64,000 bases of DNA from Semisulcospira habei (taxonomy: Eukaryota > Mollusca > Gastropoda > Semisulcospiridae): contig BTPG01000002.1 of assembly GCA_036245525.1 (NCBI GenBank), forward strand, positions 127,121,076-127,185,075. The letters run 5' to 3'. A model generated the notes under the pieces. The model searched no databases, was not told where the DNA came from, and was given only the letters and a program-made list of their open reading frames with translations. The position numbers and the translations under genes are program-made. Below, one piece after another: positions 54,736 to 64,000 of the stretch (position 1 is the stretch's first letter; each line of letters opens with the position of its first letter).

Positions 54736-56587
54736 CAGCATACAGGCAGACGCTCTGCGCGGGGAAGTGGCGGCCCTCCTCACCAAAGCGGCGACAGAGG
54801 TGGTTTTGCGGCAAGACTCACCGGCGTTCTACAGCCGTCTCTTTCTAGTCCCCAAACCAGGCGGCAAGTGGCGTCCAGTTATCGGCGTATCAGCGCTAAA
54901 CAAGTTCATTTTGGCCCCTCGTTTCAGGATGGAGACGGCTAGGACACATCGTGCAGCCGTCCGACCGATGGACTTCGCGATCAGCCTCGATCTGTCAGAC
55001 GCCTATTTGCACGTCCCGATTCATCCGTCGTCTTGCCGGTACCTTCGGTTTGCCTTTGGGGGGATCATCTACCAGTTCTGCGCCCTTCCTTTCGGCCTCA
55101 ACATCAGTCCGTGGGTATTTACGAGACTGCTCGACGCCGTGATGGCCTACTTCCGCCAGCGTTCCCTGAGCCCGGCCTCCAATTACTTGGACGACCTTCT
55201 ACTGCGCAACTTGGTTTGCGCAGCGCTCCAGACGGACAGAGATGCCCTGCTTTCCCTTCTGCGTCGTCTCGGTTTCCTACTCAATTTGGGGAAATCAGAT
55301 CTTTCTCCCTCTCGACGGTTTCTACATCTGGGGATGGAATTCCTGACCGACCTCAACCTTGATCGTCGACTTAGCGACTTCGATGGAGATGGGATCCTCC
55401 TTCACCGCCAGGTTCTGGCTTCAACTCCTGGGCCTCCTCAGTGCGGCTGCGGACCTGCTTCCTTTGGGCAGACTTTATGCTCGGCCTCTCCAGCTACATC
55501 TCCTTCTTCACTGGCGACCCTCCTCGGGCGCTCTGTCGGATCTAGTACCAGTCACTCCTCTGGCTCGTCCTCACCTCGAGAGGTGGGCGGACCTCGCTTG
55601 GCTGGCTTTGGGGGTGCCCCTTCACTCCCCGCCACCCCGGTGGTCTCTCTGTACAGATGCGAGCCAGGCCGGCTGGGGCGCGCACCTGTTACCGGATTTT
55701 CTCTCGGCCTCGGGCGTTGGCCTCGGGAGCTGTTAGGGAAACACATCAACTGGCTGGAGCTGAAGGCAGTTGGGTTGGCACTCGACTTTTGGCAGGAGAC
55801 CTTGGCCAATCAGGAAGTCCTCGTGCTCTCCAACAACTCGACGGTGGTGGCTTACATACAGAATCAGGGGGGCACTCACTCGCCCTCCCTGTGCATTCTA
55901 CTGTACCACCTTCTCCTCTGGTGCAGGGATCGGGGCATTACTCTACGAGCCCGCCACATCCCCGGCCACCTCAACGTGATTGCGGACGCCCTGTCTCGCC
56001 GCGGACAGTTGCTCCACACGGAGTGGTCCCTACGCCCGGATATTTTTCACCTGATCTGCTCTCACTGGGAAACGCCGCTAGTGGATCTGTTTGCCACCAG
56101 ATGGAACAACCAGCTCCCGGTCTACGTCTCTCCAGTCCCGGATCCGCTCGCTTGGGCAGTGGACGCGCTCGCCATCCCTTGGGACGGCCTGATTGCTTAC
56201 GCCTACCCCCCGTCAGTCCTCGTTCCGAAGGTGCTGTGGAAGCTTCTAGGATGCTCGGCGGTCCTTTTGCTGGTGGCCCCCTTCAACTGGACCAAGAGCT
56301 GGACCACGGACCTCCTCGCGCTTGCGACCCACCCTCCCCTGGAGCTTCCTACCCCTCCCACGATGCTCAAGCAGCCCCGTCAGCAGCTCTTCCATCCGTG
56401 CCCGGAACGCCTCCGCCTACACGCTTGGAGGTTGTCCGGCAAGCCCTCGCCGCTAGAGGTTTCTCGGATGCGGCAGTGGCGGCAATTGCAGCAGCCCGCA
56501 GACTCTCTACAAGGAAGGTGTACGAAGGCAAGTGGAGGGTCTTTCAGACCTGGTGCGCCTCCCATGGACTCCCTCCCACTAACCTAG
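54600..56587 (+). pseudogene. DIRS reverse transcriptase/RNase H ORF with two frameshifts
   Basis: RT: SRLFLVPKPGGKWRPVI, AISLDLSDAYLHVPI (motif A), ALPFGLNISPWVFTRLLD (motif B) and YLDDLLLRN (motif C, about 55184). Near 55355 the reading moves to another frame (SMEMGSSFTARFWLQL ... CTDASQAGWGAHL, RNase H start), then near 55712 returns (INWLELKAVGLALDFW). VLSNNSTVVAYIQNQGG has N where RNase H usually has its catalytic D. RHIPGHLNVIADALSR and VDLFATRWNNQLP follow. Two indels make it non-functional as it stands. Confidence 0.88.
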
Positions 56588-57497
56588 CCTCCCACCAACT
56601 GGCGGAGTTCTTCCTGTGGCTCTTCGACGACCAAGGCTTAGCCCCGGTCACCATCAAGGGCTACCGCGCTATGATCGTGGACACCTACCGCCACCTGAGT
56701 CTACCGGACCCAGGCACCTGCAAGGATCTGTCGGATTTACTGGCACACTTTGAACTCTGACGTCCTGTTTCACGTTCCCTAGTACCCGGTGGGATCTTGC
56801 CTGGGTACTGACGTGGTTGAATACGGACCGGTTTGAACCCCTCCCCTTGGCTCGTTTGTCAGATTTGACCCGGAAAACCTGTTTCCTTCTGGCTCTCGCT
56901 ACAGCGTCCCGAGTCAGCGAGTTTCACGCGCTCTCGATGCTCCCAGCCTGTTTGCAGTTTCGGTCCGACGGCTCTGCACAGCTTTTCCCCGATCCGTCTT
57001 TCCTGGCCAAGAACCGCCGCCCCGCGGCGGCCCCTCAGATGCTGACTATACGGCCCCTCCGTGGAGTGGACCTCTCCCCTGGATTGCGGCAACAGGACCC
57101 AGTGCGGGCGCTAAGGATTTACCTGCGCCGCTCTAAGCCTCGGCGCCGGGGGCGCTCGCGCCTCTTCCTACCTTTGTCCGCGGGCAGACACGAGATCTCG
57201 GCCCAGACCGTGTCATCCTGGCTGCGGTGGGTGATTAGGTTAGCCTACCAGGACCTCTCCCCAGGCGGCGATAAGCTCTTACAAATCCGGGCGCATGAAG
57301 TGAGAGCAGTAGCCACCAGTCTAGCCCTGGACCGCAACTGCTCGGTCAAAGATATTGTTGCAGCGGGTGGCTGGCGCTCAGACTCCACTTTCGCACGCTT
57401 CTACCTTAGAGACCTATCCGGCCAACGTGACTCCCTGGCACGAGTGGGCGACATCTCCGCGGCCCAGCACTCCCGCCGAGCACCGCTGGCGTCTTAG
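56380..57497 (+). pseudogene. DIRS tyrosine recombinase, broken
   Basis: The core-binding part is in one frame (VVRQALAARGFSDAAVAA; STRKVYEGKWRVFQTWCA) and ends at a TGA (56758-56760). The catalytic part runs in another frame from about 56780: LALATASRVSEFHAL (first Arg), AHEVRAVATS (His at 57294, Arg at 57303), VAAGGWRSDSTFARFYLRDL carrying the Trp and the nucleophile Tyr (57402-57404). All catalytic residues are present. The stop and frameshift block the full protein. Confidence 0.88.
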
Positions 57498-57599
57498 GTA
57501 CGTCAGAGCTGAAATCGTCGGGAGTTCTCTCTCGATGGGGCTGGCGGAGTGGTTAGGTTACGGTTTAGGTACGGCACCCTCCGCCTGTTCGCCATTCTT

Positions 57600-57953
57600 C
57601 CAGATAGTAATGCCATCGGTAATGTATTTTGAAAAAACAAATGAATTTTTTTTCTAAAATGTATTTTTTGAAAAATACTTACCGATGGCATTACTCGGAT
57701 GGCCCTCCCACCTGCCCCGCTTGCCTCTTGTGGCTAAGTGTGAAACTGACGAGGTCGCCCTGTGATCGCCGGGATAGGGTAGTAAGGGGAGGCCACCCGG
57801 GGCCCTAGTGCTTGGATCCCCGGTGTCTCCTCCCCCGTTGTGTGCTATACACAACTTTTGCTGAAATCTATAGGCAATAGAGTGTATTCCAGATAGTAAT
57901 GCCATCGGTAAGTATTTTTCAAAAAAATACATTTTAGAAAAAAAATTCATTTT
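57600..57953. repeat. DIRS internal complementary region and right inverted terminal repeat (younger copy)
   Basis: 57600-57700 fuses copies of both outer ends; 57741-57953 is the right arm. This rolling-circle-like layout defines DIRS elements. Confidence 0.88.
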
Positions 57954-58172
57954 ACCACTGTACAGGAAAATTGACAGATTGTTTGAGTTCTTGATAGTAA
58001 ATTGTATTGGGTCAACTGGCACTGAGTGGTGTTCTAAGATTGGTATAAAAAAGTGGTTCTTTGCAAAGATATTTGCAAAAAACGTGGGCCCTGATGTCAA
58101 ACGACCTACACCACGCTTGAACTATCATGGTCGACACATATCCTGTTGCAGGATGTGTCAGGGCCTAATGGC

Positions 58173-58386
58173 TTAACACATTCCACCCCAGGACCGAAAT
58201 CCCCAGATTTTGAAGGTGCCATCTGAAGGACTGCATTACAATTCTAGAGACAGATCGAGCATGATAGTTAAAGGGTGGTGCCAGAATAGCTTGGCGCCTA
58301 TGGGCGCCAAGCGATTCTGGCACCACCCTTGAACTATCATGCTCAATCCATGTCTTGATGTGGTGTGTCCTTGCTAAATGAGTTAA
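58173..58386. repeat. Palindromic MITE, family B variant
   Basis: TTAAcacattccaccccagg ... TTAA; core aatagcttggcgcctatggg. Outer arms match the fragment at 1-152. Confidence 0.88.
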
Positions 58387-58490
58387 TCTTATCCGTAGCC
58401 AATGTACTCAGGTAAGTTGTCTGATAACAGAGGAATGTCAGTAACATACTTAACATCTCTACCTGTTTCACTCTTTCCTGTGTTAATTCT

Positions 58491-58966
58491 TTAACCCTTT
58501 GCGTGTTGGTAGCAGTTTTAGTCCCCCACCCGGGTCTGCCCTGGAGGACTTCGGGTGGGGTTAACTACTTTTTAGTTCCCAGGGTCACCCTGGTCAGCCC
58601 CACAGGGTGGGTTTTCCCCTCTATTCTGGGGCATGTGTTTCTGTCTACCCTTGGGTCTACCCTTGGTCCATTCACCTGTATTTTGCTTTTTAAACTCTCC
58701 TACTGTCTGCGCTGCCTGTAGCTCTTGATATTGGATGTGTGTTGCTAAATGGTCTTGGGTTTATTTAGCGTATTAGACCGGCTGGTGACATACATTCAAT
58801 ATTTTGTTTAGTCTTTTTTTTCACAAGCAGTGCAGGCACATCCTGAGAAAGTCTTGTTGCTGTCGGGACGTTAAGCAATGTAACAACAACACAATGCGAT
58901 TGTAGTTGCGATGATTCCTTCAGGAATCATCGCAACTAAAATCGCTACCGACACGCATAGGGTTAA
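58491..58966. repeat. Palindromic element, family C, split by a SINE-like element
   Basis: Left part TTAAccctttgcgtgttggt (58491-58522) and right part gatgattccttcaggaatca ... cgacacgcatagggTTAA (58896-58966) rejoin into one palindrome when 58523-58895 is removed. Confidence 0.88.
58523..58895 (+). mobile_element. SINE-like element, copy 2, nested in a palindromic MITE
   Basis: cccccacccgggtctgcc ... gggacgttaagcaatgtaac with an (AAC)n tail. Flanks agcagttttagt and gcgattgtagtt look like a diverged target duplication. Confidence 0.85.
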
Positions 58967-59235
58967 TAATTCAAGTGCGTGTAGCTGTACACTGATCATA
59001 TTACTAACAAGTTCAGCGCCAGTTGAAGCAGAATGTGTTTCTTTCGTCTTTGTTAACTCGACCCCGATAAACCTTAGCTGTCTCATTCAGTGTGGATTCA
59101 GGAAGAATGTGGGGGCTCATGAGGATCTGTACCTCTTGCAGTTGGGTGGTGCTCGTATTTTCTCAGTACTGCATGGGGTGAACTACTATTCACACACTGA
59201 ATCTTTTTTTAAAAAAATTCCTCGCACTCTGTAGG

Positions 59236-59444
59236 TTAACCCATTTAGCCACGAAGCCCAACAGCAGGAGATTGATTGACCATGATAATTCAAGGGTAGT
59301 GCCAGATTAGCTTGGCGCCTTCAGGCGCCAGGCTAATCTGGCACTACCCTTCAATTATCATTTGTCAATCCATCCACTGCAACCCTGTCATTAGGCAACA
59401 CCTAAAAAATTTGAGAAATGGGACCTTGGAGCTAAAAGGGTTAA
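59236..59444. repeat. Palindromic MITE, family A
   Basis: TTAA both ends; core cagattagcttggcgccttc / aggcgccaggctaatctg. Confidence 0.9.
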
Positions 59445-59479
59445 CCAAAACTAAAAGGCTTCCATTCTGCCGAAGTGCT

Positions 59480-59690
59480 GTAACCCGTTTAGTGCTTAGG
59501 CTGCATTTCTGAAGTCTTGCAGGTGTCACCTAATGACTGTTTATCAGTTTGAGGAGATGGATCGACCGCAGTGATTCAAGGGTAGTGCCAGATTATGGCT
59601 GATGATGGCAGCAAGCTAATCAGGCAATACCCTTGAAATAACATGGTCGATTCACCTCCTGCTGTAGTGCATTGGGGCTAAATTTGAACA
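59480..59690. repeat. Palindromic MITE, family A, degenerate
   Basis: taacccgtttagtgcttagg / gcattggggctaaat; inner arms gattcaagggtagtgccaga and aggcaatacccttgaaat. Confidence 0.7.
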
Positions 59691-59812
59691 GTGCAAGTCA
59701 TTTAGTTATGGGAACGATAGGGTTAAGGTGTACCCTCACAATTGTTGGACACGACCACCTCCACATCCACATCACTTCAACCCTGTTGTCCTTCGTGCTG
59801 TGGGAAATTGAA

Positions 59813-59882
59813 TTAACCCCCTTGTACATGCAGCCATTATTGTTGTAAACAGTAGTTGTGCATGCAAGAACAGCAGGGTTAA
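59813..59882. repeat. Palindromic element, family F
   Basis: TTAAcccccttgtacatgca / ttgtgcatgcaagaac...agggTTAA. Its right TTAA is shared with the next element. Confidence 0.75.
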
Positions 59883-59959
59883 CCCTTTGCGTGTTGGTAG
59901 CGGTTTTAGCCTTGATGATTTCCTGTAGTGACTAAAACCACTACCAATGAAAGGGTTAA
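59879..59959. repeat. Palindromic element, family C
   Basis: TTAAccctttgcgtgttggt / accactaccaatgaaagggTTAA. Confidence 0.85.
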
Positions 59960-60119
59960 GCCCTTTGGATAGCTAAGTGAAAAAATACTTCTTTTGGTGG
60001 TGTTGACTGATCTATCGGAAAGGCACTGGTATCTTCCGAGGCACACCTTCGCAAATGTAATGCAGTACTTGGGAATCCACTGGCGGAGTGTCTTGGCGTG
60101 CATTTTGGGAAGGAAATTG

Positions 60120-60545
60120 GGGGGGGGGGGGGGGGTCCAATGACTTTATTCCGCCCCCCTCCCCCCCTTCCCCGTGCTTGCAGTCATTCAGCATTCAGTT
60201 CAATTCCAAAATCTTTATTTAGTATTTAGGGCAATTACAGTTTTGTGGACAGCGCGAGGGGGGGGGGGGGGGGGGGGGTGACAATAAAAATAAAAATCAT
60301 TCAATAAACATTAATTAATATTAAGAAATTCTAATATCACATTATGTGTACATGCTATTAATGTAGAGAAATTCGTGGGGGGGGGGGGGGGGGGGGGGGG
60401 GGCTAGAGGGGGGTGGGGGGGGGGGCTAGAGAGGGGTGGGGGGGGGGTGAAAATAAATATCATTCAATAAACATTAATTAATATTAAGAAATTCTGATAT
60501 CACATTATGTGTACATGCTATTAATGTAGAGAAATTCAAGGTCTT
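60120..60545. repeat. Poly-G tracts with a ~100-bp direct duplication
   Basis: catcattcaataaacattaa ... gctattaatgtagagaaatt occurs at about 60296-60373 and 60460-60537, each beside G runs (60120-60134, 60258-60278, 60377-60402, 60415-60445). Confidence 0.85.
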
Positions 60546-60548
60546 GCA

Positions 60549-60630
60549 TAATAATAATAATGTATATTTTTAAGGCGCCTATACTTTCGATAGAAAAGCT
60601 CTAGGTGCCGTACAAAGGACATACTAATAT
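60549..60630 (-). mobile_element. SINE 3'-end fragment
   Basis: aataataataatgtatattt, ggcgcctata and agctctaggtgccgtac, the reverse complement of the same tail type as at 15682 and 24757. Confidence 0.5.
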
Positions 60631-61112
60631 ACACACACCTTGCATCATACAGCACATATATATGCCATAACATACACACTCACGCAACAAGATATACAGG
60701 GAAAAATAAACGTAGCAGAGTAAACACACCAACAAATGATGCTCACTGTAACGCACGCAGACTTGCCCACAGTCGTACGCACAGACTCTCACGCAACAGA
60801 CGCATACACCGCCACTGACTCAGACAGGCGCATTCATGCGGTAAAACAAACACATGGGCTCCCTTTCTAAAGTAACCTTTATACAGTATAAATGAAAAAG
60901 AATGACTTAAATGACTATCAACTATATACAATATTCTACTATCACACCACACACGTATCACAGTGTCTTTGCCAGGTTAGGTCTTAGTCTCACATTGCCT
61001 CCAACCTGTTTGATGTTGTTGTCTGGTTACGTTGGTCCTTCTCACGTCTAGGCGTGAAAGTCCTTCGTCGTACGCTTGTTGCCGTCCTGTCTCTCTTTGG
61101 GCACGGACGTCC
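60631..61112. other. Unassigned, possibly part of the LTR
   Basis: CA-rich at 60635-60850. From about 60960 it may belong to the LTR of the gypsy-like element, but the LTR's outer end was not found. Confidence 0.35.
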
Positions 61113-61126
61113 TCGTTCTCGTACGG

Positions 61127-61511
61127 AACCCCACCCGGGTCTGCCTTGGGGGACTTGGGTGGGGTTAGGTATTTTTTAGTTCCCAGGGTCACCCTGGTCA
61201 GCCCCACAGGGTGGGTTTTTCTCTCTATTCTGGGGCATGTGTTTCTGTCTACCCTTTGTCCATTCACCTGTATTTGCCTTTTTAAAACTCTCCCTACTGT
61301 CTGCACTGCCTGTAGCTCTTGATATTGGATGTGTGTTGCTAAATGGTCTTAGCTTTATTTAGGCCCCATGTTGTAGGTTTATTTAACGTATTTGACCGGC
61401 TGGCGACATACATTCAATTTTCTGTTTAGTTTTTTTTTTCACAAGCAGTGCAGGCACGTCCTGAGAAAGCCTTGTTGCTGTCGGGACGTTAAGCAATGTA
61501 CAATCAATCAA
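61127..61511 (+). mobile_element. SINE-like element, copy 3
   Basis: aaccccacccgggtctgcc ... gggacgttaagcaatgtac with (AATC)n. Perfect 14-bp target duplication tcgttctcgtacgg (61113-61126 and 61512-61525). Confidence 0.9.
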
Positions 61512-61525
61512 TCGTTCTCGTACGG

Positions 61526-62411
61526 TACTCAGTTCTCACTTGGACTTGGGTGTCTTGGTCCCCAGTCAGACTCACTCTCAGAAGAGCTGGAGGGATGACC
61601 TCACGTAGGTCCCACCTGCGACTCGACGTCTCGGCGTCCGTCTTCCACTCTCGTTACAAGAACTCTGAATAGACAAAAGTCCCAACGTAACACTTGCTAA
61701 ACACACAACATATTGGATCAATGTGAAACGTCACGTAACCTGGCTGATACAAATAACTCACACGTTCATTCACACACACACACGTGCTTCATAAACTATC
61801 TTCGTATCACCCCCATATCTCTGTCACTATCTTGAAACAGACTATAGCCTAACACTCTTGCTATACATTACTCTATACCCTGGAAAAGACTATGCTTACC
61901 CAACCACGTACTATCTTCATAGCGGCTTAGACATACACACTTCATATTCCTTTAGTCATCTAACTCGGTAAACAACTGTCACAGTATACAAAAACACCGG
62001 TTACTTCCCCGAATTCTAAACATACTAACTAAACCAAACCGGAACACCGCTATACAACCACATTACTCTTACCACGCATACTGTCTTTAACTAAACAACT
62101 ATCAATACTACATTTATAGAAACATACCTGAAATCTAGGTTTCAGAGTCTTGGAATGCGGGCTAGGTAATCAAACACAACCGTTCCATACGATAAAACAG
62201 CCCGCACTCCCGATCTAGACCTCTGACAGTCACAGCTTCCGCCTAGAACTCACTAAACAGAACTCGCCAAACTCCGTGCTAACCATGTCTTACATATTCC
62301 ACGTGGACAGCAGGCCCCACGGACTTTCGGCACAAACAAACCGTTAACAAAAACCGTACCGTACTAATCCTATTGTGCGAGCACTATGCACAAGCATAGA
62401 GCTTCATCACA
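61526..62411 (-). mobile_element. Probable LTR of the Ty3/gypsy-like element
   Basis: On the minus strand a purine run gaggaagggggaatt (a polypurine tract) is followed by TGTGATGAAGC, a normal LTR start, at 62411. The other end is not fixed; the SINE-like copy 3 may lie inside it. Confidence 0.45.
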
Positions 62412-62654
62412 ATTCCCCCTTCCTCGGGAAAAAAAGAAACGACCGAGTTTCTTTTTAAGACTACTCGATGTAATATTATCCGAAAACAGGGAAGGACTAA
62501 CTTTTACTACCTAGAATACAAGAAAAAAAATCACAGCCTTAAGCCTCAACGCACACTCTCGGATCGCACAGCGAAAGCCAAAACAGAACTAATGCGTTAA
62601 ACTAACCTCCAGAAATGAAAAAGATCCAACGACTGCCCACACACACACTCGCGA

Positions 62655-62752
62655 GACCCCCGTCTCTGACCTACCGACAATCGCGAGACCCCAGTCTCCG
62701 ACTTGCCTACAATCGCGAGACCCTAGTCTCCGATCTACCTAAATATTGGGTG
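62655..62752. repeat. 32-bp tandem repeat, three units
   Basis: cgcgagaccc-gtctc-gac-tacc-acaat at period 32, between the gag-protease ORF and the polypurine tract. Confidence 0.88.
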
Positions 62753-64000
62753 CTGAGCCGCATTTCTGTCCGCAACCGAAGTATGCCGTCTCAGACCAAC
62801 CCGACTATTGGGCCACACCCGCTGACCGATTCCCTGTTTCTGGACGGAAATAACACGTTCCCTCTGCCCACGAGCACGCTTGCTCGGAGCTCTCGTCGCG
62901 ACTGCACCGCTAGGAACATGAGCTCGCTTAATCGCTCCAACTTTAGCCATGACTGGCTGCACACCCTTCATGTTACCCAGAACTAAATCAACTACTGGCT
63001 CGTCGATGACGCACGAAACCAGACTACCTGTAAAAAACTCGGTGTCAATCTCTATCTTAGCTAACGGAAAAACATCTATCTTTCCTCCAAACAAAACTAC
63101 TTCCTGTGACTCGCCTGTGAACTGATCTGGTCTAACAAGGCTACGCCTGACCCCCGCGGTCGTTGTACCGGAGTCACGGAGAACAGAAACAAGGCATCCA
63201 TTAACAACACCGTCTACCAGCGGTAGGCAACCACCTCCGTCATCTGAACACACTGCGCCCAGCTGTGGTTCCTCCCCGACTGGGATCGCAAAACTGGCTA
63301 CGTGAGTGGGCTGCACCGCCCCATCCACCATACCAGGACTATTAGGACCTTGATGAGCCAGATGGCCGTGCTCCTGATAACCAGCATACTGCGCGCCTTC
63401 ACTGTAGTACGGACAGCTCCGACTGAAGTGCCCGTACCCACTACAAGAAAAACACTGCGTGTCCGAACTCGCAACACGACCACGACCATACCCACGCAAA
63501 GAAGTCCCTCCACGTGCGTACGGATCGCTACCGCCATTGCTGTTACCTCGATCACCGCGTCGAAAACGCAAAGTACCTCTACCGTTAATCCGCTGGCCTC
63601 CACGTAAAGTATTGACCCCCCGGTAACCCCCAGACGTGTTAGCAGCGACCAACCCGACTGGCGGTGTCTCGGTCCTACGCGCGAGGTTTTTCGTAGGATG
63701 CGCCATCCGAAAAGCCTCCGCGTGCTGTACTAACTCGTCCGTAGTCTTGAGGTTACGCTCTCTCAAGAATACCGCTAGATCCTTGGAAACGCTTCCAAAG
63801 AACTGTTCAGCCAACATGAGATCGAACAATGCTTCGTACGTGTGGTCGATCTTGGACAGTTCGACCCAACATACGAGCAAATGGGACAATCGTTTGCCAA
63901 ACGACATAAACGATTCCCCTGTCTCTGGCCGACAAGCTCTCAAGCGTTCCCTAAAACCTTCCGCATTACACTGGAACTTCTGCAAGAGACACTCCTTCAA
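62735..64000 (-). CDS. Ty3/gypsy-like gag-protease ORF, 5' end outside window
   Basis: Retrotransposon coat protein and protease. The frame is open at the window edge and 421 codons are visible. The first ~120 residues have the capsid-like pattern of metazoan gypsy elements (FRERLRACRPETGESFMS; LFDLMLAEQFFGSVSKDL). A Gly/Arg-rich stretch follows, then a zinc knuckle CFSCSGYGHFSRSC (C-x2-C-x4-H-x4-C), then an aspartic protease motif VLRDSGTT and VDLVLGN. No reverse transcriptase, RNase H or integrase follows before the probable LTR, so the copy looks pol-less. Confidence 0.85.
   Translation of the reverse strand: MKECLLQKFQCNAEGFRERLRACRPETGESFMSFGKRLSHLLVCWVELSKIDHTYEALFDLMLAEQFFGSVSKDLAVFLRERNLKTTDELVQHAEAFRMAHPTKNLARRTETPPVGLVAANTSGGYRGVNTLRGGQRINGRGTLRFRRGDRGNSNGGSDPYARGGTSLRGYGRGRVASSDTQCFSCSGYGHFSRSCPYYSEGAQYAGYQEHGHLAHQGPNSPGMVDGAVQPTHVASFAIPVGEEPQLGAVCSDDGGGCLPLVDGVVNGCLVSVLRDSGTTTAGVRRSLVRPDQFTGESQEVVLFGGKIDVFPLAKIEIDTEFFTGSLVSCVIDEPVVDLVLGNMKGVQPVMAKVGAIKRAHVPSGAVATRAPSKRARGQRERVISVQKQGIGQRVWPNSRVGLRRHTSVADRNAAQHPIFR

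Larger units (their letters stand above)
51540..57953 (+). mobile_element. DIRS-type tyrosine-recombinase retrotransposon, younger copy
   Basis: Left arm 51555-51737 is the reverse complement of 57741-57930 (cgatcacagggtgacctcgt / cgaggtcgccctgtgatcg; tagcacacaactggggagga). The internal complementary region 57600-57700 repeats both outer ends head to head (gtaatgccatcggtaatg / cttaccgatggcattac). Order: gag-like, RT/RNase H, tyrosine recombinase. DIRS elements use a recombinase instead of an integrase and leave no target duplication. At least four frame breaks mean this copy is not autonomous. It sits 560 bp after bait exon 17c. Confidence 0.92.

Noticed and set aside
290..59959. Regularly repeated palindromes as a CRISPR-like array or as intrinsic terminators
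   Set aside because: Copies are 70-250 bp, dispersed, TTAA-flanked and in a spliced eukaryotic gene; they are mobile elements.
62735..64000. Host SCAN/zinc-knuckle protein
   Set aside because: The capsid-like pattern, zinc knuckle and D-S-G protease in one frame, next to a polypurine tract, fit a gypsy-like retrotransposon better.

Overview
This is eukaryotic genomic DNA, repeat-rich and intron-rich. GT/AG introns of 0.5-7 kb, GIY-YIG Penelope elements, DIRS retrotransposons, hAT and palindromic DNA elements and long (CA)n tracts suggest a marine invertebrate, most plausibly a mollusc. The phylum is inference: nothing here is decisive. No bacterial-style operon, rRNA, canonical tRNA gene or CRISPR array was seen.

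The one host gene I can support runs on the + strand from 20,852 to at least 50,982. It is the N-terminal half of a thioester-containing protein / alpha-2-macroglobulin family gene (TEP/CD109/A2M-like). Sixteen constitutive exons, about 640 codons with all phases consistent, encode a signal peptide, MG1-MG5 and most of MG6. Three tandem exons follow (48,781-48,856; 50,258-50,381; 50,874-50,982), each encoding a version of the bait-region start. All three begin in phase 0 and end in phase 1, so any two joined in series would shift the frame. They look like mutually exclusive exons that swap the bait. The thioester domain and 3' end lie outside the window.

Left flank (1-20.8 kb): palindromic MITEs, an old LINE (3.2-7.7 kb) interrupted by a Penelope-like element with a GIY-YIG endonuclease and by a SINE-like element with target-site duplications, a second LINE of CR1/L2/Jockey type (10.0-10.65 kb), a tRNA-derived SINE (16.7 kb), and stretches with nothing recognisable.

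The gene body is packed with mobile DNA: an old DIRS copy (32.4-38.5 kb) in intron 10, a LINE tail carrying a hAT-like element (25.1-26.7 kb), a second hAT-like element with a zinc-finger ORF (39.5-40.6 kb), a Harbinger-like element (42.7-43.2 kb) and over twenty palindromic MITEs. The MITEs fall into several sequence families that share TTAA-CCC...GGG-TTAA ends, as expected of piggyBac-type elements, and many end within 20-60 bp of a splice site.

Right flank (51-64 kb): a younger DIRS element (51.54-57.95 kb) just after the third bait exon, with gag-like, RT/RNase H and tyrosine recombinase ORFs broken by frameshifts; more MITEs and SINEs; poly-G duplications; and a minus-strand Ty3/gypsy-like gag-protease ORF open at the window edge with a probable LTR after it.
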